Of a stretch of 51,024 nucleotides of DNA, positions 42,701 through 51,024 are shown in pieces (positions within the stretch are counted from its first letter, which is position 1; each line of letters starts with the position of its first letter). A program made the translations under genes and the position numbers. The stretch comes from Comamonadaceae bacterium (GTDB lineage Bacteria; Pseudomonadota; Gammaproteobacteria; Burkholderiales; Burkholderiaceae_C), in contig JAIXOZ010000086.1 in NCBI GenBank assembly GCA_027486495.1, positions 1 to 51,024 on the forward strand, given 5' to 3'. The notes beneath the pieces were generated by a model that saw only the letters and a list, made by a program, of their open reading frames with translations, was not told the origin of the DNA and ran no database searches.

Positions 42701-43242
42701 TTCAGCTCTACAACGAGATGCTGTCCGAAGCCGTGCGCAGCCTCAAGGCAGGCAAAGAACCCGACCTGCTCAGCCCCCTGTCGGTCACGACCGACATCAA
42801 CCTGCACGCCCCCGCCCTGCTGCCCAACGACTACTGCGGTGATGTGCACCTGCGCTTGTCTTTCTACAAAAAACTGGCCACCGCCAAAACCAGCGACCAG
42901 ATCGACGCCCTGCTCGAAGAGCTGGTCGACCGCTTTGGCAAACTCCCCCCCCAAGCGCAAACGCTGGTGGACGTGCACCGCCTGCGCGTGCTGACCCAGC
43001 CTTATGGCGTGATCAAGGTCGATGCGGCGCCTGGCGTCATCCAGATCACCTTCAAGCCCAACCCGCCCGTGGACCCCATGGCCATCATCGGCCTGATCCA
43101 GAAAAACAAACACATCAAGCTGGCGGGCAACGACAAAATCCGCATCGAACGCGAGCTGCCCGACCCAAAAGCGCGGGCGCAGATGGTGCGGGATTTACTG
43201 CGGAGTTTGGGCACGCCCAAAGAGCAAACCGTCGCCGCTTGA
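39748..43242 (+). CDS. mfd: Transcription-repair coupling factor Mfd
   Basis: An 1164-aa DNA translocase that removes stalled RNA polymerase from lesions and recruits UvrA. N-terminal UvrB-like domains span about 1-340. An RNA-polymerase-interacting CarD-like domain lies near 480-550 (NVGDPVVHSQHGIGRYRGL). The RecG-like motor has Walker A GDVGFGKTEVALRAAF near residues 641-656, DEEHRFG near 742-748, and motif VI QLRGRVGRS near 910. The C-terminal TRCF domain is complete. ATG at 39748 is chosen; an in-frame TTG at 39715 lies inside the hairpin T-run. Preceded by a terminator-like structure. Confidence 0.98.
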   Translation: MQLPSLITGKRFTLPRPVGSADAVLLAQLAEREKKAGKLTAIVTADAADAQRLMDELVIFAPGLRCVMFPDWETLPYDTFSPHQDLISERLATLWRIKQRNHPESADVVLVPATTALYRLAPPSFLAGYTFEFKVKQKLDEAQLKAQLTLAGYAHVSQVVSPGEYAVRGGLIDLFPMGSLVPYRVDLFDDEIDSIRTFDPDSQRSLYPVPEVRLLPGREFPMDEAARARFRSRWRELLEGDPTKSRIYKDMGNGVATAGIEYYLPLFFEETATVFDYLGAGEADAATVVLHGDLEPAFQRFWQDTKDRYRLVQGDPERPVLPPESLFLSAEQFYTLTNGHAQLALRPGTADVHDNTLAQALPELTVVRGAEDPLARLQAHIHSGSTRVLILAESDGRRESLLDFVRSSGLTPPVFDSLEDFLTSDEKVGMATAALVSGFHWFEHGIDLVTETELFAAGAVTRRRKKQEQVSDVEALIKDLSELNVGDPVVHSQHGIGRYRGLVNMDMGQKNEDGTPALQEFLHLEYADQATLYVPVSQLQLIGRYTGVSADEAPLHKLGSGQWEKAKRKAAEQVRDSAAELLNIYARRAAREGHPFRYSPQDYETFANDFGFEETADQKAAIHCVIQDMISPRPMDRLVCGDVGFGKTEVALRAAFVAVTGGKQVAILAPTTLLAEQHYQTLKDRFAKWPVKVAEVSRFRSGKEVTAALKGIADGTVDIVVGTHKLLSESTKFHDLGLLIIDEEHRFGVRHKEAMKALRAEVDVLTLTATPIPRTMGMALEGLRDLSVIATAPQRRLAIKTFVRNEGTGVIREAVLRELKRGGQCYFLHNEVETIENRRQKLEEILPEARIAVAHGQMPERELERVMRDFVAQRYNILLCSTIIETGIDVPTANTIVISRADKFGLAQLHQLRGRVGRSHHQAYAYLMVPEIEGLTKQAAQRLDAIQQMEELGSGFYLAMHDLEIRGAGEVLGENQSGNMLEVGFQLYNEMLSEAVRSLKAGKEPDLLSPLSVTTDINLHAPALLPNDYCGDVHLRLSFYKKLATAKTSDQIDALLEELVDRFGKLPPQAQTLVDVHRLRVLTQPYGVIKVDAAPGVIQITFKPNPPVDPMAIIGLIQKNKHIKLAGNDKIRIERELPDPKARAQMVRDLLRSLGTPKEQTVAA

Positions 43243-43430
43243 AGAGCAGATTTGCCAGCACACGACCCAAGAAGACTCTGTGGAGCGCTGGATACCGACA
43301 GCTTTCCCGGAGCTGAGGGCATGCACACCAAGCGCCCAAGCGCATCGGCAGTGTGCGCGCTAAAACCAACCAAGCACAGGCGCATGATCAATCAGCCCCG
43401 CCTGCTTTGGGGTTCATTCAGACGCGAAAC

Positions 43431-43880
43431 TCACTTTTTGCCAGTCGAACCGTAACCGCCCTCGCCGCGTTCACTGGGCGCGTCAAACTCGGCAACCACA
43501 TTGAACGTGGCCTGCACCACCGGTACGATGACCATTTGCGCAATGCGCTCCATCGGCTCGATGGTGAAGGCCACATCGCTGCGGTTCCAGGCACTGACCA
43601 TCAACTGTCCCTGATAGTCGCTGTCGATCAAACCCACCAAATTGCCCAGCACGATGCCATGCTTATGGCCTAGTCCCGAACGAGGCAGCAATATGGCGGC
43701 ATAACCGGGGTCTTTCAGATGCACTGCAATGCCTGTGGGCACCAGCTGCCAGGCGTTGGGCTGCAGGGTCAAAGGCTCGTTCAGGCAAGCGCGCAAATCC
43801 AGGCCTGCACTTCCGGACGTGGCATAGGCAGGCAACTGATCGGCCATGCGAGCGTCGATGATTTTGAGGTCGATATTCAT
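43431..43880 (-). CDS. dut: Deoxyuridine 5'-triphosphate nucleotidohydrolase
   Basis: A 149-aa trimeric dUTPase that keeps uracil out of DNA and supplies dUMP for thymidylate. Five motifs are in order: AGLDLRAC (I), [10 protein letters not shown] (II), [15 protein letters not shown] (III), ERIAQMVI (IV) and the glycine-rich [13 protein letters not shown] (V). Length is standard. It lies 86 bp behind coaBC on the same strand, the common coaBC-dut arrangement, and converges on mfd. Confidence 0.98.
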   Translation of the reverse strand: MNIDLKIIDARMADQLPAYATSGSAGLDLRACLNEPLTLQPNAWQLVPTGIAVHLKDPGYAAILLPRSGLGHKHGIVLGNLVGLIDSDYQGQLMVSAWNRSDVAFTIEPMERIAQMVIVPVVQATFNVVAEFDAPSERGEGGYGSTGKK

Positions 43881-43966
43881 GTTCAGTTGGTTGTTGAGTG
43901 TTGTCTTGAGGTTTTTTCTCAGTACGTTGAACTCTCAACGAACAAAGAACAATCCTAAAAAATGAC

Positions 43967-45181
43967 CTAGCGAGTCAAGCGGGATGCGATGTCGGTGATC
44001 AGCTGCACCGCCAAGGCCTGCTTGCTGGCGTGAGGCAATTCGCGTGCACCCTTTTCGTCCACCAACAACAAGGCGTTGTCGTCTTGGCCGAAAGTGGCTG
44101 GGCCAATATTGCCCACCAGCAGCGGCACCCCTTTGCGCAGGCGTTTGGCCGTGGCATGCTGCAACAGGTCGTGGCTTTCGGCGGCAAAACCCACACAAAA
44201 AAGTTCGCCCGACGCGCCACGCAGAGACTGAGCGATGGTGGCCAGAATGTCCGGGTTTTCGACAAAACTCAGCTCAGGCGTTTGACCCGATCCGTCTTTC
44301 TTGATTTTTTGGTCAGCGGAATGGGTCGGTCGCCAATCGGCCACAGCGGCGGTGGCTATGAACACGTCGGCCGCATCGGCTTGCTGCACCACAGCGTCCA
44401 GCATCTCTCGGGCCGAACGCACATTGAAGCGCAGCACGCCCCGCGGTGAAGGCAAATGTACCGGTCCCGCAACGAGCGTCACCTGGGCGCCCGCCATGCG
44501 AGCCGCACGGGCAATGGCAAAGCCCATCTTGCCGCTCGACAAATTGGTGATGCCCCGCACCGGGTCAATCGCTTCGTAGGTTGGCCCTGCTGTCACCAGC
44601 ACCGACTTGCCTGACAGCGCTTTGGGGGTGAAAAACGCTTCAAGTTCTTCAAGAATTTCATCAGACTCGAGCATGCGCCCGTCGCCCGTCTCGCCGCAAG
44701 CTTGGTCGCCCTGCCCCACATCCAGCACATGGATGCCGTCGGCTTTGAGTTGGGCCACATTACGCTGGGTGGCGGGGTTGGACCACATTTCGCGGTTCAT
44801 GGCCGGAGCCACAATCAGCGGCACTTTGTCGATGGGACGCGCCAAGCACATGAGGCTGAGCAGCTCATCGGCACCGCCATGCAACAGCTTGGACAAAAAA
44901 TCGGCACTGGCCGGGGCCACCACAATCGCATCGGCGTCGCGGCTCAAGTTGATGTGCGCCATGTTGTTGGCCTCACGCGGGTCCCACTGCGAGGTGTAAA
45001 CCGGCCTGCCCGACAAGGCCTGCATGGTGACTGCCGTCATGAAGTGCTCGGCCGCCTCGGTCATGACCACCTGCACGGTGACGCCCGCCTTGACCAAGGC
45101 GCGGCAGAGTTCAGCCGACTTGAAGGCCGCGATGCCGCCCGACAAGCCCAGAACGATGTGTTTTCCAGCCAATGTGCTCAT
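43967..45181 (-). CDS. coaBC: Bifunctional phosphopantothenoylcysteine decarboxylase/synthetase
   Basis: A 404-aa coenzyme A biosynthesis protein. The N-terminal CoaC flavoprotein domain (residues about 1-185) has GLSGGIAAFKSAELCRAL, the catalytic histidine in NNMAHINLSRDAD and the substrate clamp PAMNREMW. The C-terminal CoaB domain opens with VLVTAGPTYEAIDPVRGITN and continues NLSSGKMGFAIA. Length is normal. ATG at 45181 is clear. It diverges from pyrG across 289 bp containing a large inverted repeat. Confidence 0.98.
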   Translation of the reverse strand: MSTLAGKHIVLGLSGGIAAFKSAELCRALVKAGVTVQVVMTEAAEHFMTAVTMQALSGRPVYTSQWDPREANNMAHINLSRDADAIVVAPASADFLSKLLHGGADELLSLMCLARPIDKVPLIVAPAMNREMWSNPATQRNVAQLKADGIHVLDVGQGDQACGETGDGRMLESDEILEELEAFFTPKALSGKSVLVTAGPTYEAIDPVRGITNLSSGKMGFAIARAARMAGAQVTLVAGPVHLPSPRGVLRFNVRSAREMLDAVVQQADAADVFIATAAVADWRPTHSADQKIKKDGSGQTPELSFVENPDILATIAQSLRGASGELFCVGFAAESHDLLQHATAKRLRKGVPLLVGNIGPATFGQDDNALLLVDEKGARELPHASKQALAVQLITDIASRLTR

Positions 45182-45271
45182 GGCTGGGGAATGTAGCAGA
45201 CCGCTGCGTATTCAGTGCGAATGAGCTTGAACGCGATGACCGGAGAAATGGACAACAACGCAGCGCCGGGT

Positions 45272-45335
45272 CAGGGCTGGCCGGATCAGGCGATTTGGCG
45301 AGCGAAGCGAGTATGAGCCCGACCGGCCAGCCCTG
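45272..45335. repeat. Long inverted repeat upstream of pyrG
   Basis: CAGGGCTGGCCGG (45272-45284) and CCGGCCAGCCCTG (45323-45335) are perfect 13-bp complementary arms around a 38-bp loop; pairing extends a few bases outward with wobble and one mismatch. It sits between divergent coaBC and pyrG, and 136 bp before the pyrG start. It may be a cruciform, a regulatory hairpin or a dispersed repeat. Confidence 0.6.
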
Positions 45336-45392
45336 GCCCCGGCCCGGAAAACGACCACCACCTCGTCAAGGAAACCCACAAGAAACGCATGA

Positions 45393-47117
<1,725 letters not shown>

Positions 47118-47147
47118 CCCCGTTGACGCAACCGACAGGACACCTTC

Positions 47148-48002
47148 ATGAAACTTTGCGGATTTGACGTTGGCCTGCAACAGCCCTTCTTTTTGATCGC
47201 GGGCACCTGCTCCATCGAAGGTCTGGAGATGTCCATCGAGGTAGCCGGTCGCCTCCAAGAGGCTTGCTCAAGCCTGGGCATTCCGCTCATCTACAAAGGC
47301 TCGTTCGACAAGGCCAACCGCTCATCGGGCAATACCCAGCGCGGTGTGGGCATCGATGCGGGTCTGAAAATCCTCGACGAAGTGCGCCGTCAAATTGGCG
47401 TGCCCATCCTGACCGATGTGCACGACGAGTCGCAGGTCAAGACTGTGGCCAGCGTGGTCGATGTGCTGCAGACCCCCGCCTTCTTGTGCCGCCAAACCGA
47501 TTTCATCCGCGCCGTGGCGCAATCGGGCAAACCGGTCAACATCAAGAAGGGCCAGTTTTTGGCCCCTTGGGACATGAAAAACGTCATCGACAAGGCCCGC
47601 AGCGCTGCACGCGAAGCGGGTCTGCCCGAAGACAACTTTTTGGCCTGCGAGCGCGGCGTGAGCTTTGGCTACAACAACCTCGTGGCCGACATGACGAGCC
47701 TGGCCGAGATGCGCAAAACCGGCGCGCCCGTGGTGTTCGATGTGACCCACTCGGTGCAAAAGCCGGGCGGCCAAGGCACCAGCAGCGGTGGCGCACGCGA
47801 AATGGTGCCGGTGCTGGCCCGAGCTGGCGTGGCCGTGGGTGTGGCGGGTCTCTTCATGGAAACCCACCCCAAGCCAGCCGAGGCCTGGTCAGACGGCCCC
47901 AACGCCGTGCCCCTGGGCCAGATGAAGGCCCTGCTCGAGACCTTGGTGCAACTCGATTCCGTCGCCAAAAAGAACCCATTTTTAGAGGATGATTTTTCAT
48001 GA
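47148..48002 (+). CDS. kdsA: 3-deoxy-D-manno-octulosonate 8-phosphate synthase
   Basis: A 284-aa TIM-barrel aldolase condensing PEP with arabinose 5-phosphate to KDO-8-P for lipopolysaccharide. Family sequence includes [28 protein letters not shown] and [13 protein letters not shown]-type GVPILTDVH, with [20 protein letters not shown]-type [14 protein letters not shown] at about 203-216. AGGA upstream supports ATG at 47148. Its stop overlaps the DUF1330 start (ATGA). Its presence confirms an LPS-bearing Gram-negative cell. Confidence 0.98.
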   Translation: MKLCGFDVGLQQPFFLIAGTCSIEGLEMSIEVAGRLQEACSSLGIPLIYKGSFDKANRSSGNTQRGVGIDAGLKILDEVRRQIGVPILTDVHDESQVKTVASVVDVLQTPAFLCRQTDFIRAVAQSGKPVNIKKGQFLAPWDMKNVIDKARSAAREAGLPEDNFLACERGVSFGYNNLVADMTSLAEMRKTGAPVVFDVTHSVQKPGGQGTSSGGAREMVPVLARAGVAVGVAGLFMETHPKPAEAWSDGPNAVPLGQMKALLETLVQLDSVAKKNPFLEDDFS

Positions 48003-48286
48003 GCGGCTATATCATCGCCCACGTTCAGGTCACCAACCCTGTTCAATACGAAGAGTACAAAAAGTGGTCCACAGCGGCCATGAAGTCCGCAGGCGCCGAA
48101 GTGTGTGTGCGCGGCGGCCAGGTGCAAGTGCTTGAGGGAGACTGGGCTCCTGAGCGCATCGTGATTTTGAAATTTCCTTCGTTTGATGCCGCCAAGGCCT
48201 TTTACGAACTGCCCGAATACCTGAAAGCCCGCGAAGCGCGCGAAGGTGCAGCCATCATGCGCATGGTGGCCGTTGAAGGCGTCTGA
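47999..48286 (+). CDS. DUF1330 domain protein
   Basis: A 95-aa cytoplasmic protein forming a ferredoxin-like dimeric alpha-beta barrel: [20 protein letters not shown] at the N-terminus and [18 protein letters not shown] near residues 56-73, both DUF1330 hallmarks. The molecular role is unknown. It overlaps kdsA by 4 bp and precedes eno by 50 bp, so it is coexpressed with essential LPS and glycolysis genes. Confidence 0.93.
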   Translation: MSGYIIAHVQVTNPVQYEEYKKWSTAAMKSAGAEVCVRGGQVQVLEGDWAPERIVILKFPSFDAAKAFYELPEYLKAREAREGAAIMRMVAVEGV

Positions 48287-48324
48287 ACCGCTGGCTTCAA
48301 AGACCCGTTTTATTTTTAAATTGA

Positions 48325-49623
<1,299 letters not shown>

Positions 49624-49633
49624 GCCTTGAGTC

Positions 49634-49909
49634 ATGGGCAACCGCCTGGTCCCGATTGTGCTTTTCGCCCTGCTGGTGATTGTGCAAGCCCAACTGTGGT
49701 TCGGACCGGGCAGCTTGCCTCATGTGAGCGAGTTGCGCCAGGAATTGGCGCAACAAAAACAGGCCAATGAAGAAGCAAATCGCCGCGTAGAGCAACTGAG
49801 CGCCGAAGTCAACGACCTCAAAGAAGGTCTGAACATGGTGGAAGAGCGTGCTCGCCATGAACTGGGCATGGTCAAGGCCAACGAAATTTTCGTGCAGATC
49901 GCCAAATGA
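49634..49909 (+). CDS. ftsB: Cell division protein FtsB
   Basis: A 91-aa bitopic inner-membrane protein of the FtsQLB divisome subcomplex. A short cytoplasmic tail leads to one membrane helix (residues about 5-22, VPIVLFALLVIVQAQLWF), then a coiled coil (ELRQELAQQKQANEEANRRV) and the conserved EERARHELGMVKANEIFVQI segment. It follows eno by 10 bp, the standard order in proteobacteria. Confidence 0.96.
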   Translation: MGNRLVPIVLFALLVIVQAQLWFGPGSLPHVSELRQELAQQKQANEEANRRVEQLSAEVNDLKEGLNMVEERARHELGMVKANEIFVQIAK

Positions 49910-49943
49910 GCCCGAAACCTTTTGGTTGGGCGCCTGCAGAGCC

Positions 49944-50624
49944 ATGAGCCCCCTTCGCGTTGCCGTGGTGGGTGCTGAAAGCACCGGCAAAACCTGGCTC
50001 ACCCAGTCCTTGGTGGACGTGTTGCACGTACGCGGCCAATCGGTACACAAGGTGGACGAGGTGCTGCGACAGTGGTGCGACCGCGCAGGCCGCACGCCCC
50101 AGCGCCACGAGCAAATGGCCATCGCTGAGCAGCAAGCCCAAGCCTCGCATCCACCCGGCCAACCGGTGCCCAACACCTGGCTGTTGTCAGACACCACGCC
50201 CCTGATGACCGCCGTCTACAGCCATCATCTTTTTGACGACGAAAGCCTCTATCCCATGGCTTTGGCGCATCAAGCCCTTTACGACATCACCTTGGTCACG
50301 GGCCTGGACCTGCCCTGGGTGGCCGACGGCCTGCAACGCGATGGCCCCCAAGTACGTGGCCCAGTCGACACCCTGGTGCGGCAAGCTCTGGAGCGCTCAG
50401 GCATGGCCTATCGGGTGGTGTATGGCCAAGGGCCACGGCGCTTGAACAACGCCTTACTGGCTCTGGGTTTGGCGGGAGAGGATGCATCCGCGCAACACCT
50501 CCGTGAGCAAGGCCAGTTCGCGATCAACCAGGGCCGCAGCGTGTGGCAGTGCAACGACTGCAGCGACTCCGGCTGCGAACATCAGCTGTTCACCCGGCTT
50601 TTGAAGCAGCGTTCAGCGGTGTGA
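49944..50624 (+). CDS. NadR-like P-loop ATPase/kinase (AAA_28)
   Basis: A 226-aa cytoplasmic protein with a Walker A motif VVGAESTGKT (residues 8-17), of the type found in the ribosylnicotinamide-kinase domain of NadR. Further family-like elements are NTWLLSDTTPLMTAVYS near 82-98 and DITLVTGLDLPWVADGLQRDG near 113-133. The C-terminus carries CNDCSDSGCEH, a cysteine-histidine cluster that could bind zinc and is not typical of NadR. No NMN-adenylyltransferase or DNA-binding domain is fused. ATG at 49944 lies 34 bp after ftsB. A nucleoside kinase or NAD-salvage role is inferred only from the fold. Confidence 0.82.
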   Translation: MSPLRVAVVGAESTGKTWLTQSLVDVLHVRGQSVHKVDEVLRQWCDRAGRTPQRHEQMAIAEQQAQASHPPGQPVPNTWLLSDTTPLMTAVYSHHLFDDESLYPMALAHQALYDITLVTGLDLPWVADGLQRDGPQVRGPVDTLVRQALERSGMAYRVVYGQGPRRLNNALLALGLAGEDASAQHLREQGQFAINQGRSVWQCNDCSDSGCEHQLFTRLLKQRSAV

Positions 50625-50913
50625 CAAACAACGTCACAGTGGAATGGATTTGTTCGGTGAGCACCACAACTTCCCTGACAAAGCGATTGAACTCATGCCC
50701 TCTACCGACCAGTGCTGACCTCACTGACTGGGGTGTTTCAAACCAAATAGGTCGCCAGCCATCTAAGGCTGCAGCATCTTTGTGGTGCTGAACATCAGCA
50801 CCAGCAACTGGCCTTGGGTTTTCAGCGCATGGATCAAGTCCACTCTGCCGTGAATGGTCTGCTTGTGCAGGGCATGATGAAATTCAGTCAGCACAGTTTT
50901 TCAATAGGCGTAT
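50625..50913. other. Gene-poor stretch abutting the IS30 end
   Basis: No intact gene is visible in these 289 bp. On the minus strand an open stretch of 45 codons (50763-50900) ends at a TAG and lacks a start, and it reads toward the IS element. On the plus strand a 24-codon frame starts at 50644 (MDLFGEHHNFPDKAIELMPS). Both could be gene remnants; neither is recognised. Confidence 0.4.
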
Positions 50914-51024
50914 TCAAGTACGAACTGCAACACGGTTTAACGAGGCGTGAAACACCTCGTGGGGTGTCTTGAATCCCAGCCGCTTTCTGGGGCGGTGATT
51001 CAATCTGTTTTCGATCATAGTCAA
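50914..51024 (-). mobile_element. IS30-family transposase, C-terminal 36 residues (cut by window edge)
   Basis: The reverse strand encodes MIENRLNHRPRKRLGFKTPH, then EVFHASLNRVAVRT and a stop. The NxRPRKRLGFKTPxEVF ending is diagnostic of IS30-family DDE transposases. The rest of the element lies beyond the window. The element's terminal inverted repeat should lie around the stop codon, about 50905-50935, but cannot be delimited without the other end. Confidence 0.88.

Overview
The window comes from a free-living betaproteobacterium of the Burkholderiales, most likely a Comamonadaceae (Limnohabitans/Rhodoferax/Polaromonas-like). This is inferred from the high-GC coding style, four Bug-type periplasmic receptors of tripartite tricarboxylate transport (TTT), the housekeeping order pyrG-kdsA-DUF1330-eno-ftsB, and the pmbA/yjgA/mogA, ispD-ispF/mfd and coaBC-dut neighbourhoods. 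No tRNA, rRNA or CRISPR array was seen. One mobile element fragment, an IS30-family transposase C-terminus, is cut by the right edge.

Bases 1-12000 are catabolic and organised around local regulators. A class A flavin monooxygenase overlaps an isocitrate lyase/PEP mutase-family lyase and diverges from a GntR/FCD regulator. A second GntR/FCD regulator diverges from a PdxA2-type dehydrogenase plus Bug receptor pair, with a perfect 16-bp palindrome between them. Next come an aldehyde dehydrogenase, a fumarate-reductase-type flavoprotein, another Bug receptor and an Old-Yellow-Enzyme/trimethylamine-dehydrogenase-like Fe-S flavoprotein. Together they look like uptake and oxidation of small organic acids, but no substrate can be fixed from sequence.

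Bases 12000-24700 are mixed: an unrecognised 203-aa protein beside an AT-rich stretch, an orphan ABC receptor for amino-acid-like ligands, tsaD, a signal-less ModA-like protein followed by the overlapping ybiB-cobA pair, a YidB-like gene with a frameshifted end, a BaiN/YhiN flavoprotein, an MscS channel behind a PlpD-like patatin, then rpsU and a YqeY-like gene.

Bases 24700-35450 are catabolic again. A LysR regulator diverges from a Bug receptor plus GMC oxidoreductase. A MarR regulator diverges from a tight five-gene operon: class III aminotransferase, Bug receptor, TctB, TctA and an acetylpolyamine-amidohydrolase/class II HDAC-like deacetylase. This operon reads as a complete uptake-deacetylation-transamination route for an N-acylated amino acid or polyamine-derived acid, and is the best candidate here for an undescribed pathway.

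Bases 35450-51024 are mostly housekeeping: pmbA, yjgA (darP), mogA, ispF/ispD, mfd, dut, coaBC, pyrG, kdsA, eno, ftsB and a NadR-like P-loop protein, then a gene-poor stretch abutting the IS30 end. Candidate regulatory structures include inverted repeats next to the divergent regulators, a two-hairpin rpsU leader, a terminator-like hairpin directly before mfd, and a long inverted repeat upstream of pyrG.
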